Assembly: GCF_011761355.1 (NCBI RefSeq)
Contig: NZ_JAASRW010000005.1
Location: 310,001 to 374,000, forward strand
Direction of reading: 5' to 3'
Source of the DNA: Paenibacillus lupini
Lineage (GTDB): Bacteria > Bacillota > Bacilli > Paenibacillales > Paenibacillaceae
Length of the DNA: 64,000 nt
The notes below the pieces were generated by a model. The model was given only the letters and a program-made list of their open reading frames with translations. It was not told the DNA's origin and ran no database searches. This document shows positions 1 through 8,462 of this stretch, piece after piece; the stretch's first letter is position 1, and each line of letters starts with the position of its first letter. A program made the position numbers and the translations under genes.

Positions 1-422
1 TGAAGGATAAAGTTACTCTTAATACAGGTGGCGCCAATGTTGTATTCTCTCAATCCAAGCATCCAGAAGAAGCAATGGAATGGCTGAAATGGTATAACTC
101 TGAAGAAAATAACTGGGCACTTATCTCATCGGGTATTTGGATGCCAACGCTGGAGAAGTGGTATAAAGACGAAACACTGACCCACAAATGGCTCGAAAAT
201 CCTAACTTCCCACCGTACGAAGAATATAAGTCTGCCGTAGTTGATTATGCACAATCTTCCGCAGCAAGACCTGCTTCCTGGTTCTATACGAATAATACAA
301 CGGAATTTAACACCTTGCTAGGATCCGTTCTGGGGGATGTATGGACGGGTAAAACGACTGCTAAGGACGCCATCTCCAAAAATCTTGATGCTTTGAAGGC
401 CGCTCATACAGGCAATCAATAA
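1..422 (+). CDS. Extracellular sugar-binding protein of an ABC importer, 3' end only
   Basis: The reading frame is already open at the left edge (frame starting at base 3) and ends with TAA at 420-422, so only about the last 139 residues are present. The tail has the look of a family 1 solute-binding protein: a segment reading SKHPEEAMEWLKW, typical of the C-terminal lobe where such proteins list residues packing against the ligand cleft, and an ending of alternating helices with LDALKAAHTG. Two MalF/MalG-type permease genes follow directly, so this is most likely the sugar receptor of that importer. The N-terminal lipoprotein signal lies outside the window and cannot be checked. Substrate unknown. 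Confidence 0.8.
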   Translation, partial: KDKVTLNTGGANVVFSQSKHPEEAMEWLKWYNSEENNWALISSGIWMPTLEKWYKDETLTHKWLENPNFPPYEEYKSAVVDYAQSSAARPASWFYTNNTTEFNTLLGSVLGDVWTGKTTAKDAISKNLDALKAAHTGNQ

Positions 423-432
423 TAAAGATTGG

Positions 433-470
433 AAGGATGACCGCCATGATCACAAGCGGCGGTCATCCTT
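433..470 (+). other. Intercistronic hairpin between binding-protein and permease genes
   Basis: A perfect 13 bp inverted repeat (433-445 with 458-470, arm AAGGATGACCGCC) lies 10 bases after the binding-protein stop codon and 24 bases before the permease start. It is followed by TTTAAAC rather than a long T run, so it looks more like a leaky terminator or a 3'-end stabiliser than a full stop. Confidence 0.75.
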
Positions 471-494
471 TAAACATGAGGTGGGGAGCGAGAA

Positions 495-1418
495 ATGGAA
501 ACCATTAATAGACCACAAAAGCGCCGTTCCCGTATTTTTTCAGCCGAGGCACGCGTAGCTTATATTTGTTTGATTCCAGCCTTCCTAGGATTAGTCTTTC
601 TGACGTATTTGCCTCTTGTAGGAGTGCTAGGCATTAGTTTGACCAATTGGACTGGCTTGAAAAACCCCGAATTCATCGGTTTTGATAATTATGTCAAGCT
701 ATTTACCACGGACCCTTATATTAAAGATTCCATTATCGCAACAATTTATTTTGCGATTTTATCGGTAATCGGCAGTATGATCTATTCGCTGTTTATTGCA
801 CTGCTGCTGAATCGTAAAATTCCTGCAAGAGGTTTCTTCAGAGCTGTATTCTATGTGCCATATGTATTGCCTGCTGCAGCAATCTACGTAGGATGGTCTT
901 GGCTTTATGAGGGGAATTTTGGTTTCTTCAACTATCTTCTCTCAGAACTCGGGCTGAAAAAAATTCTCTTTATAGCCGATTCCAGCTATGTCGTTCCTTC
1001 ACTCTCATTAATATCAGTTTGGCTAGCAGGTAACTTGATCGTTATCTTTTTGGCTGGACTTCAAAACGTTCCCGTAGTTTACCATGAAGCAGCTGAAATG
1101 GATGGAGCGAACGGCTGGCAACGCTTCCGTCACATCACAATACCATGCATGACACCGATTATCTTCTACAATCTATTGATGAGTCTGATCGCCAACCTTC
1201 AAGTCGTTACACCAGCACTTTCTTTGACGAATGGCGGTCCAGGTAATTCATCCCGATTCATGACTTATCTCATGTATGATCAGGCATTTGTAAATTACAA
1301 ATTAGGTTATGCCTGTGCAACTACTTTCATTATTTTTGCCATTCTTGCGGCCTTTACCGCCATATTATTTAAGACGTCTAACAAATGGATTTATAATGAA
1401 GGAGGGGACGACAAATGA
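495..1418 (+). CDS. Sugar ABC importer permease, MalF/UgpA type
   Basis: A 307-residue inner-membrane permease of the CUT1 carbohydrate importer class. A basic N-terminus (residues 1-20) is followed by about six hydrophobic segments. The cytoplasmic EAA loop that docks to the ATPase is clear at residues 198-217 (EAAEMDGANGWQRFRHITIP). The start at 495 is preceded by GAGGTGGGGAGCGAG, a good ribosome site. It overlaps the next gene by four bases (ATGA), indicating translational coupling. With the upstream binding protein and downstream MalG-type partner it forms a complete importer apart from the ATPase. Substrate not determinable; family-level call is secure. Confidence 0.92.
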   Translation: METINRPQKRRSRIFSAEARVAYICLIPAFLGLVFLTYLPLVGVLGISLTNWTGLKNPEFIGFDNYVKLFTTDPYIKDSIIATIYFAILSVIGSMIYSLFIALLLNRKIPARGFFRAVFYVPYVLPAAAIYVGWSWLYEGNFGFFNYLLSELGLKKILFIADSSYVVPSLSLISVWLAGNLIVIFLAGLQNVPVVYHEAAEMDGANGWQRFRHITIPCMTPIIFYNLLMSLIANLQVVTPALSLTNGGPGNSSRFMTYLMYDQAFVNYKLGYACATTFIIFAILAAFTAILFKTSNKWIYNEGGDDK

Positions 1419-2287
1419 GTGTAGCAGCATACGGGGGCAGACTAAAAAGCAAAAAACGCAGGGACCGAATGATGAACATTTTAACGATTGTCGTCGTCCT
1501 TGTATTTACCATTTTAGCTCTCTTTCCAATCTGGTGGATTTTCCGCACGTCTCTCATGACGAATGCCGAGATCTATAAATATCCCCCTTCCCTATTACCG
1601 CAAAATTGGTTGTTTTCCAACTATGAGAAGACACTAGAGATATTTAAGTTCTGGAAATACCTGTGGAATACGATGGTGATTATCGTTCCCTCCTGTCTGG
1701 CAGGAACCTTTACGGCTACATTGTGTGGATATGCTTTTGCAAGGTTGAGATTTCGGGGGAAAACGGTGATCTGGGCACTATGTGTGGGATCCATGCTTCT
1801 GCCTGCTATGGTAACGCTCATTCCACTGTACATCGGTTGGACGCGTGGACTAGGCATTCATGACAGCTACTGGCCATTAATCCTGCCATATTTTTGTGGC
1901 GGAGGCGCGTTTAATATCTTCTTGATCCGTCAATTTATTATGTCCATTCCAAGAGAACTCGATCAAGCGGCAACGATCGACGGTGCCGGGTACTTCCGCA
2001 TTTTGTTCAGCATTATTATGCCGGCTATCCGACCAGCTATGATTGTCGTCGCGTTGTTTATCTTCATAGGGTTATGGAACGATTTGCTTCAACAGATGAT
2101 TTACATTAACTCGAGCGATAAATATACGATTGCACTTGGACTAACCAACTTTAGAGGCCAATTAAAAAGTGATTGGTCGCTTACCATGGCCGCCACATGT
2201 TTATCTTTTGCTCCAGGTGTCATCTTCTACTTAATTGGTCAAAAGTATTTCGTAGAGGGAATCACTCTAACCGGGTTAAAAAGTTAG
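1415..2287 (+). CDS. Sugar ABC importer permease, MalG/UgpE type
   Basis: The second transmembrane subunit of the CUT1 importer, 290 residues, starting inside the previous gene's stop codon (ATGA overlap). It has six hydrophobic segments, an EAA-type loop reading ELDQAATIDGAGYFRILFSIIMP in the second half, and the characteristic C-terminal end YFVEGITLTGLKS of MalG-like proteins. It pairs with the product of 495-1418. A ribosome site (GGAGGGGACGACAA) lies at the end of the upstream gene. The operon probably ends at the hairpin 2379-2432. Confidence 0.92.
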   Translation: MSVAAYGGRLKSKKRRDRMMNILTIVVVLVFTILALFPIWWIFRTSLMTNAEIYKYPPSLLPQNWLFSNYEKTLEIFKFWKYLWNTMVIIVPSCLAGTFTATLCGYAFARLRFRGKTVIWALCVGSMLLPAMVTLIPLYIGWTRGLGIHDSYWPLILPYFCGGGAFNIFLIRQFIMSIPRELDQAATIDGAGYFRILFSIIMPAIRPAMIVVALFIFIGLWNDLLQQMIYINSSDKYTIALGLTNFRGQLKSDWSLTMAATCLSFAPGVIFYLIGQKYFVEGITLTGLKS

Positions 2288-2378
2288 TTTCTTTCAATGA
2301 ATTAACAGCGGCTAAATGGCGTACTTGAAGGTGCTGAAGGAAGTAGAGAACGTTCTTTCGTAAAAATCAGTTTAACAA

Positions 2379-2432
2379 TGGGCTATTCTATGGTCATTTT
2401 TAAATGACATATGGGATAGTCCTTTATTTTTG
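2379..2432 (+). terminator. Rho-independent terminator after the first importer operon
   Basis: A long imperfect inverted repeat (GGGCTATTC...ATGGTCATTT pairing with AAATGACATATGGGATAGTCC) is followed by TTTATTTTTG. It lies about 90 bases after the MalG-type stop codon. The remaining bases to 2592 hold the leader of the AraC gene with a ribosome site AAGGGGGATGG; I see no further gene or clear promoter there. Confidence 0.75.
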
Positions 2433-2592
2433 TCTATACTTCTATCTAATGAAGTACTTTCTTTTTTTTCGAAATTGCGTAATGGTATAAGTGTAGGCAG
2501 CAATGATGAGTGACTAAATTGTATGCTGAGAAGACTTCATGAAGGACTTGAAGATGAGATGACGGAGCATTCAACCTAAAGGGGGATGGAAG

Positions 2593-3450
2593 ATGGAACC
2601 GTGCAATGAAAGTTTTATTAAAAGCATTGACCGTTTTAAGCCGCATACCTTTCATGCCATTGACGGAGACGGGATCTTTATTTCGCATTCACATGATTAT
2701 GATGAATTAACGCTCATATTGGAAGGGGAAGGGTACTACAGCTCTCCTGAACAAAATATGAAAGTAACTGCGGGTAACCTAATTTTAATTCCGCCTGGAC
2801 TTCATCACGGTTTTGTTTGTACCGTGCCTTGGCGAGGGGTTTCGATTCATTTTTTTCAGAATGAGCTTCCAGTTCAATGCCAGTATCTCTTTCATTCCGG
2901 GTATGAGTCTAACCGAATTCATAGTATTAAACTTAGTGAAGAAGACACTCGTTGGGCGGAGATGAGTATCCTGCAGCTGGAGAATGAGTGGAAATCCGAC
3001 CATGTGAGCATCGATTCCCAGAATATTATGCGGATTGCTTTCGAGACGGCACTTGTCTTATTCCAGCGGTATAAGACTAATACGACACCCTCCACCGGGA
3101 ATAAGACGGATCAGACGATTATGCAAGAGGTATTAAAGGAGATTCACTCCAGATTCTACAGCAGCTTAACGGTGCATGAGCTTGCATCAAGGTATTTCCT
3201 ATCAGAAAGTAATCTGCGGAAAAAGTTTACGGAAGCGATCGGCATTTCTCCCAAGCAATATATCATCAATCTTCGCGTGCAGGAAGCAAAACGGCTGCTG
3301 CAGCAGACCGATAAGGCGATCGAATCGATCTCAACCGAGGTAGGGTTCACGTCCTCCAGCCGCTTCTATGAATTTTTTGTCAAATCAGTAGGTGTTACCC
3401 CGCTTGAATGGCGTAAAAACACATCAAAAAACACATCAAAAAGAGCTTAA
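2593..3450 (+). CDS. AraC-family transcriptional regulator with cupin sensing domain
   Basis: 285 residues. The N-terminal half (about 15-110) is a cupin/AraC ligand-binding type sheet with HSHDYDELTLILEGEGYY and a PPGLHHGF segment. The C-terminal 100 residues (about 180-280) hold the two helix-turn-helix motifs of the AraC family, including ELASRYFLSESNLRKKF and the signature region AIESISTEVGFTSSSRFYEFF. The start ATG 2593 follows AAGGGGGATGGAAG. It sits between a sugar importer and a GH43 glycosidase, so it probably senses a sugar and controls one of them, most likely the downstream GH43 and importer genes; this is inference from position. Confidence 0.9.
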   Translation: MEPCNESFIKSIDRFKPHTFHAIDGDGIFISHSHDYDELTLILEGEGYYSSPEQNMKVTAGNLILIPPGLHHGFVCTVPWRGVSIHFFQNELPVQCQYLFHSGYESNRIHSIKLSEEDTRWAEMSILQLENEWKSDHVSIDSQNIMRIAFETALVLFQRYKTNTTPSTGNKTDQTIMQEVLKEIHSRFYSSLTVHELASRYFLSESNLRKKFTEAIGISPKQYIINLRVQEAKRLLQQTDKAIESISTEVGFTSSSRFYEFFVKSVGVTPLEWRKNTSKNTSKRA

Positions 3451-3455
3451 CGATT

Positions 3456-3484
3456 AAGCCATCTCTTCTGAGATGGCTTTTTTC
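3456..3484 (+). terminator. Terminator of the AraC gene
   Basis: A perfect 10 bp stem (AAGCCATCTC with GAGATGGCTT, four-base loop) followed by a T run, six bases after the stop codon. Confidence 0.9.
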
Positions 3485-3526
3485 GACCGACGAAATCGAT
3501 TTGGCTATTCCTTTTTTTGAATAAAA

Positions 3527-3541
3527 AGTAAAGCGCTTTCG
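3527..3541. promoter_or_regulatory. cre-like palindrome upstream of the GH43 gene
   Basis: The palindromic core AAAGCGCTTT resembles catabolite responsive elements bound by CcpA, or a LacI-family operator. Against WTGNAANCGNWWNCA it has three mismatches (both bases of the TG and the final A), so it is a weaker match than the sites at 4707, 31627 and 51632. It lies about 80 bases before the start codon. Confidence 0.45.
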
Positions 3542-3619
3542 TAATTGTTGGCAAAGGGTAATCTCCTAGATAATAGAAAATGTAAGATGCAATGAGGGAG
3601 CAAGTAAAGGAGAGAGCAA

Positions 3620-4573
3620 ATGACACAACGTAAAAACTTCTTCAACCCCGTTGTTGCAAGCGCTGCCGATCCGTGGGTGCTGAAGCATACAGACGGCTAT
3701 TATTACTTCATGTGTACACGAGGGGGCTGTCTGGAACTTACACAATCGGCTAGTTTGACAGGACTTGCAGAGGGGCGTAAAAAAACGATTTGGACACCGG
3801 AGCAAGGGGGACGCTATAGCTCCAACCTATGGGCACCGGAAATTCATTATCTGGATAGCAAATGGTACATCTACTATACAGCTAATGATGGCGGCGGCGA
3901 TGATTCAAGAAGAGTTTGTGTACTCGAGAATACGGAGGCTGATCCGCTGGAAGGTGAGTGGGTATGGAAGAGCGCTCTTGATACTCCTGTTCCAGGCCTC
4001 GATGGCTCCGTGCTGATTATGCATGACCAGCTTTACTTCTTGTATGCCGGTTATGGGCATTTCCCGGATTATGGATCAGCGATTTATATCATGAGAATGA
4101 CTAATCCGTGGACGTTAGAAGGAGAGCAGACTTTACTCACCGCTCCAACTTTGGACTGGGAGAAGCAAGGTGGTATGGCCATTAACGAAGGTCCGGTTAT
4201 TCTGAAACGGAACGGAAGAGTGTTCCTCGTCTATTCAGCCAGCACGACATGGTCGGAAGATTATGCGTTAGGGATGTTAACGATGGATGAGAAGGCTGAT
4301 CCTATGCTGCAGTCCTCTTGGACGAAATCGATGGAGCCTGTTTTCCGCAAGAGCGTGGAAAATAGCGTGTATGCTACAGGGCACAACAGCTTCACGAAAT
4401 CTCCAGATGACACGGAAGATTGGATCGTATTCCATGCCCTTCCTGCTGTGGGAGTTGAGACGAAGTTCCGTGCAACCCGTATTCAGAAATTCGATTGGCA
4501 TCCTGACGGTACACCAGACTTTGGCATTCCATTTGGTGATGAGCAAGCTTTGGAAGCTCCGTCAGGCGAGTAA
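3620..4573 (+). CDS. Glycoside hydrolase family 43 enzyme, intracellular
   Basis: 317 residues with no signal peptide, so a cytoplasmic enzyme acting on imported oligosaccharides. The five-bladed propeller hallmarks of GH43 are visible: the general-base Asp in ASAADPWV (D17), the motif NLWAPEIHYLDSKWYIYYTA at 69-88, the pKa-modulating Asp in PGLDGSV (D128) and the general-acid Glu in AINEGPV (E190). The family contains arabinofuranosidases, arabinanases and xylosidases; the exact specificity cannot be read. The start follows AAAGGAGAGAGCAA. It has its own promoter region with a cre-like palindrome and is followed by the importer operon at 4768. Confidence 0.9.
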   Translation: MTQRKNFFNPVVASAADPWVLKHTDGYYYFMCTRGGCLELTQSASLTGLAEGRKKTIWTPEQGGRYSSNLWAPEIHYLDSKWYIYYTANDGGGDDSRRVCVLENTEADPLEGEWVWKSALDTPVPGLDGSVLIMHDQLYFLYAGYGHFPDYGSAIYIMRMTNPWTLEGEQTLLTAPTLDWEKQGGMAINEGPVILKRNGRVFLVYSASTTWSEDYALGMLTMDEKADPMLQSSWTKSMEPVFRKSVENSVYATGHNSFTKSPDDTEDWIVFHALPAVGVETKFRATRIQKFDWHPDGTPDFGIPFGDEQALEAPSGE

Positions 4574-4706
4574 GGATTATTTTTTTATTAATTGATACAT
4601 TAATTTTGTAACTAAGTACTTTTCTTGTGAATTGGAATCGGTCTAAAGTCCTTGATTTAAGCGAAGGTCTGCTATTTCTAAGTTTTATTAGTTCTAATAT
4701 TTAAAT

Positions 4707-4744
4707 ATGAAAACGTTGACAATTTTAATTGGCACTCCTATTAA
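4707..4744 (+). promoter_or_regulatory. Promoter with overlapping cre site for the 4768 operon
   Basis: ATGAAAACGTTGACA at 4707-4721 matches the cre consensus WTGNAANCGNWWNCA at all but one position. Its last six bases are a perfect -35 box, TTGACA (4716-4721). A 17 bp spacer leads to TATTAA (4739-4744) as the -10. CcpA bound here would block RNA polymerase, giving glucose repression of the downstream operon. The promoter and repressor assignments are inference from matches. Confidence 0.7.
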
Positions 4745-4767
4745 AAAGCGAAAGCAGGGGGATTAAA

Positions 4768-6513
4768 ATGGGTAAAATGAAAAACCGTTTGCTTAACCTG
4801 TTACTGGTGTCCGCAATGTCAGTTTCTGTTCTAGCTGCATGCAGCAATAATAATGATCCGAAGGAGTCATCCGAGCCGGCTGCTACAGAGAGTTCGGATA
4901 ATGGGACTACAACCGAAACGGCAGCCTTCTCCGACATTAGTCAAACGATTCGTGGAAATAAAACTCCTACTCAGGAGCAAATGGATGAAGTAAACAACAC
5001 GATGAATGATACGTACCTGGGTGACCTTTACGATGAGAAGATTCCAAGCCATTATGAGGCTTATCCTTTTAAAAAGGACGTTACGCTGGACGTATGGCTG
5101 CCGGCTGATTCGAATATCCCGGATATGAATAATCAGGTTGTGCAGAAGCAAGTTGAGAAATTGACTGGCATTAAAGTGAACTTCATTACGCCGCCTGTAG
5201 GGCAGGAAGCAGACGCCTTTACCCTTATGATCTCCTCCGGTGAGCTGCCTGACATTATTATTGAGCCAGAACGTTACCCAGGTGGAATGGAAGCGGGCCT
5301 CAAAGATGGTGCTTACCTTGATTTGACCGATTTGATGGAGAAGAACGCACCTAACTATTCGGAATGGCGTAACTCCGATGAGACAAGAAGAAAAACAACG
5401 GTAACTGACAGCGGTAAGCTGCTAGGCTTTTACGGCATTGCTCCATATTCCGAGTGGATGTGGTTCGGCATGCTGATTAAGAAGGAAGCGCTCGAGAAGA
5501 CAGGTTTGGAAATTCCAACTACGATGGATGAGTGGCATGCTTTCCTGACGAAAGCGAAGGAAGTGGGTTACAGCGAGCCGCTTAACTACGGTTCTACCTA
5601 CGGCCAAGTCTTTACTGGCATTATTAACGGTGCATTTGGCGTTTGGGATTGGACGTTTATGGATGCGGACGGCAAAGTGCAATGGGGTCCAGCTCAGCCT
5701 AAAGCGAAAGATTACCTGACAACTATGCAGCAATGGAATAAAGAAGGACTGCTCAACCGTGACTGGGCTACTGCTGACTTTAACCAACGTATGGCAAGTG
5801 CCATTTCGAATAAAACAGCTGTTATGATGGACTCCCCGGATACGATGTGGAGCTACTGGAAGCAGCAAAACAATATTGATTTCGTAGGTGCTTTGAACCC
5901 CGTGCTGAACGCTGGCGATAAAGCAGCCACCACTTATAAGAACTTCAAGAGAACCGGCAGATCAGCTGCGATTACAACACAAGCAGATGATGTAGAAGCT
6001 GCAATGGCATGGCTTGATTTTGCTTACAGCAAAAAAGGCTGGGAGATCCTGAACTACGGCGAGTACGGCAAGACCCATTTGGTTGATGACAGCGGCAAGC
6101 CTTACTTCCAACCAGAGAGCAACATCTACAAAGATCCAGACGGTCAACCAGTTGCGACTACTCTTGTGAAATACCGTATGCATTCCTGGCCTGATATCCG
6201 CGATGAGCATAACTCTAACCCGCTTATCGTTGCAGAGGGCAGCTATTCGGGCGATATTCGTAAGTACTGGACGGAAAATATGGACACAAGCGTAGCTATG
6301 CCGCCAATTACATTTACACAAGATGAGGCATCCCGTGAAGCTGAGCTTGGTAATCAGCTGTCCACATTACGTGGTGAGTATTTTGCCAAAATTATTTCGG
6401 GCCAGCTTCCGGTCAGCGCTTACGATAAATTCTTGAGCGAAGCGAAAAATATGGGTCTGGATGAGTTCCTGAGCATCCATCAGGCAGCGCTTGATCGTTA
6501 TAACCAAAGATAA
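4768..6513 (+). CDS. Extracellular solute-binding lipoprotein (LipO/YtcQ type)
   Basis: 581 residues. The signal peptide ends in the lipobox LAAC (lipidated Cys25), followed by a low-complexity Asn/Ser/Glu linker, so the protein is tethered to the outer face of the membrane. The length and motifs such as VTLDVWLPADSN and TLMISSGELPDIII fit the large family 1 binding proteins that feed LplB/YtcP permeases. I chose ATG 4768 because it follows AGCAGGGGGATT; an in-frame upstream start at 4729 would lie inside the promoter. It is first in an operon with two permeases and a GH2 enzyme, so the ligand is probably an oligosaccharide cleaved by that GH2. Confidence 0.92.
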   Translation: MGKMKNRLLNLLLVSAMSVSVLAACSNNNDPKESSEPAATESSDNGTTTETAAFSDISQTIRGNKTPTQEQMDEVNNTMNDTYLGDLYDEKIPSHYEAYPFKKDVTLDVWLPADSNIPDMNNQVVQKQVEKLTGIKVNFITPPVGQEADAFTLMISSGELPDIIIEPERYPGGMEAGLKDGAYLDLTDLMEKNAPNYSEWRNSDETRRKTTVTDSGKLLGFYGIAPYSEWMWFGMLIKKEALEKTGLEIPTTMDEWHAFLTKAKEVGYSEPLNYGSTYGQVFTGIINGAFGVWDWTFMDADGKVQWGPAQPKAKDYLTTMQQWNKEGLLNRDWATADFNQRMASAISNKTAVMMDSPDTMWSYWKQQNNIDFVGALNPVLNAGDKAATTYKNFKRTGRSAAITTQADDVEAAMAWLDFAYSKKGWEILNYGEYGKTHLVDDSGKPYFQPESNIYKDPDGQPVATTLVKYRMHSWPDIRDEHNSNPLIVAEGSYSGDIRKYWTENMDTSVAMPPITFTQDEASREAELGNQLSTLRGEYFAKIISGQLPVSAYDKFLSEAKNMGLDEFLSIHQAALDRYNQR

Positions 6514-6536
6514 CTAATGGATAATTCAGGTGGTGA

Positions 6537-6580
6537 ATGGGCAGGGCTGTTCGCGGATTTTCGCGAATGGCTTTGCCCAT
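6537..6580 (+). other. Intercistronic hairpin between binding-protein and permease genes
   Basis: An inverted repeat with 5' arm starting ATGGGCAGGGCTGTTCGCG and 3' arm CGCGAATGGCTTTGCCCAT (a few G-U pairs, very short loop). No T run follows. It lies 24 bases after the binding-protein stop and 25 bases before the permease start. Confidence 0.75.
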
Positions 6581-6604
6581 ACCTGGAAATAAGGTGGTGG
6601 GTGC

Positions 6605-7519
6605 ATGAAGACAAGTCTCATTATTAAGAAGGATGTTAGAAAAAACTGGTTTGCCTATATGCTGGCCGTGCCGGTCATTGCATGGTTTGCTATTTTTTGT
6701 TACGGACCTATGTGGGGGCTCTTGATTGCCTTTAAGGACTTTAAGCCGTTACTTGGATTTGCAAACAGCGATTGGGTCGGGCTGAAGCATTTTATTGATT
6801 TCTTTGAAGGGCCATATTTCTGGAGAGTCGTGAAGAATACGCTGCTCCTCAATGTTTGGGGCCTTGCGTTTGGGTTTACTGCTCCAATCATACTCGCCTT
6901 GATGTTAAATGAAGTGCGTGACGGCAAGTTTAAGAAGCTGGTTCAGACAATCACGTATATGCCGCATTTTATCTCACTTGTTGTTGTGTGCGGGATGATT
7001 CATATTTTCACAGAAGACGAAGGGGTCGTAACTCAACTGCTGCAGTTGATTACGGGCAAGGACTATACGTCTCTGCTTGGCTATTCCTCCTTCTTCAGGC
7101 CGATTTATACCTTCTCGGATATTTGGCAGACCATTGGCTGGTCCAGCATTATTTATTTGGCTGCGATGAGCTCGATCGACTCTACCTTGTATGAGGCAGC
7201 GGATATTGACGGCATTGGGAGACTGGGGAAAATGTGGCATATTACGCTCCCTCAGATCAGTCCGGTTATCGTTATCCTATTTATCTTTGCAGTAGGCGGC
7301 ATAATGGCTTCGAGTTATGAGAAGATCATTCTCCTCTATAACCCGTTAACCTATGACAAGGCGGATGTTATAGCATCCTATGTCTATCGCAGAGGCTTAC
7401 GAGAAGCGAGCTTAAGCTACTCCACGGCTGTTGGTTTAGTAAGTTCCCTAGTTAACTTTGCTCTTCTATGGGTGACGAACAAGATAGCAAGCCGCAAATC
7501 TGACGTGAGCTTATGGTAG
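6605..7519 (+). CDS. Sugar ABC importer permease, LplB type
   Basis: 304 residues with about six membrane helices. It starts with the basic segment of LplB-like permeases (VRKNWFAYMLAVPVIAWFAIF) and carries the typical CYGPMWGLLIAFKDFKP stretch and the EAA loop YEAADIDGIGRLGKMWHITLP. ATG 6605 follows AAGGTGGTGGGTGC. It acts with the YtcP-type partner encoded 19 bases downstream and the lipoprotein encoded upstream. No ATPase gene is present in the operon. Confidence 0.93.
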   Translation: MKTSLIIKKDVRKNWFAYMLAVPVIAWFAIFCYGPMWGLLIAFKDFKPLLGFANSDWVGLKHFIDFFEGPYFWRVVKNTLLLNVWGLAFGFTAPIILALMLNEVRDGKFKKLVQTITYMPHFISLVVVCGMIHIFTEDEGVVTQLLQLITGKDYTSLLGYSSFFRPIYTFSDIWQTIGWSSIIYLAAMSSIDSTLYEAADIDGIGRLGKMWHITLPQISPVIVILFIFAVGGIMASSYEKIILLYNPLTYDKADVIASYVYRRGLREASLSYSTAVGLVSSLVNFALLWVTNKIASRKSDVSLW

Positions 7520-7538
7520 GAAGGGGGATACATGTACG

Positions 7539-8438
7539 ATGAAATATTATTCCGTTGGCAGCAGAGTATTTGATATTATCATTTATTTATTACTTGCTCT
7601 CTTAACCTTGTGTTGTCTGTATCCAATCGTCCATATCCTATTTGCTTCTGTCAGTGATCCGGCGAGGCTGGTTGCACACAAAGGGATATTGTTAAATCCA
7701 CTTGGGTTTACGATTGACGGCTATAAGCTGATTTTCAAAGATAACAGTCTATTAGTGGGATACAAGAATACAATCCTGTATGTAGGGCTTGGCACGCTCG
7801 TCAATATGATTATGACGATTATGGGCGCGTTTGTTTTATCGAGACGGGATTTATATTTCAAGAAATATATTATGATCATCATTACGATTACGATGTTTTT
7901 TGGCGGGGGATTAATTCCCTGGTTCTTATTGATGAAAGATATCGGTCTGTACAATAATTTATGGGCTATGATTCTGCCAACAGCGCTTAGTACATGGAAT
8001 ATGATTGTGCTCCGGACGGGCTTTCAATCCATTCCTACGGAGCTTGAGGAAGCGGCAATTATTGATGGTGCAAGCCAGATTAAGCTGTTAATCAATGTGA
8101 TTATTCCATTGTCTAAAGCTACCTTGGCCGTTATCTTCTTATACTATTTGGTTGGCAACTGGAATTCCTGGTTTAATGCCATGGTTCTGCTTAAAGATCG
8201 GGATCAATTCCCGCTGCAGCTGCTGTTGAAGGAGATTCTGGTAGCGAACGACTCTACGGCAACCTCACAGGGCAGCGCTGGCGGAGTTATCATCGACAGT
8301 GCTTCAAGTGCGACGGCATTCCGTGAATTAGTGAAGTATTGCACAATTGTGTTCTCAACACTGCCAATTTTGATGGTGTATCCATTCCTTCAGAAATATT
8401 TTGTAAAAGGTGTCTATGTTGGTTCGATTAAAGGCTAA
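7539..8438 (+). CDS. Sugar ABC importer permease, YtcP/LplC type
   Basis: 299 residues. The second membrane subunit of the 4768 operon importer. Typical YtcP features are an N-terminal helix with LCCLYPIVHILFASVS, the MFFGGGLIPWFLLMKDIGL segment, the EAA loop LEEAAIIDGASQIKLLINVI, and the C-terminus YFVKGVYVGSIKG shared by all the YtcP paralogues in this window. The start follows AAGGGGGATACATGTACG. The GH2 gene begins 24 bases after the stop, so the two are cotranscribed. Confidence 0.93.
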   Translation: MKYYSVGSRVFDIIIYLLLALLTLCCLYPIVHILFASVSDPARLVAHKGILLNPLGFTIDGYKLIFKDNSLLVGYKNTILYVGLGTLVNMIMTIMGAFVLSRRDLYFKKYIMIIITITMFFGGGLIPWFLLMKDIGLYNNLWAMILPTALSTWNMIVLRTGFQSIPTELEEAAIIDGASQIKLLINVIIPLSKATLAVIFLYYLVGNWNSWFNAMVLLKDRDQFPLQLLLKEILVANDSTATSQGSAGGVIIDSASSATAFRELVKYCTIVFSTLPILMVYPFLQKYFVKGVYVGSIKG

Positions 8439-8462
8439 GATAGCAAAGGAGCTTACTAACTT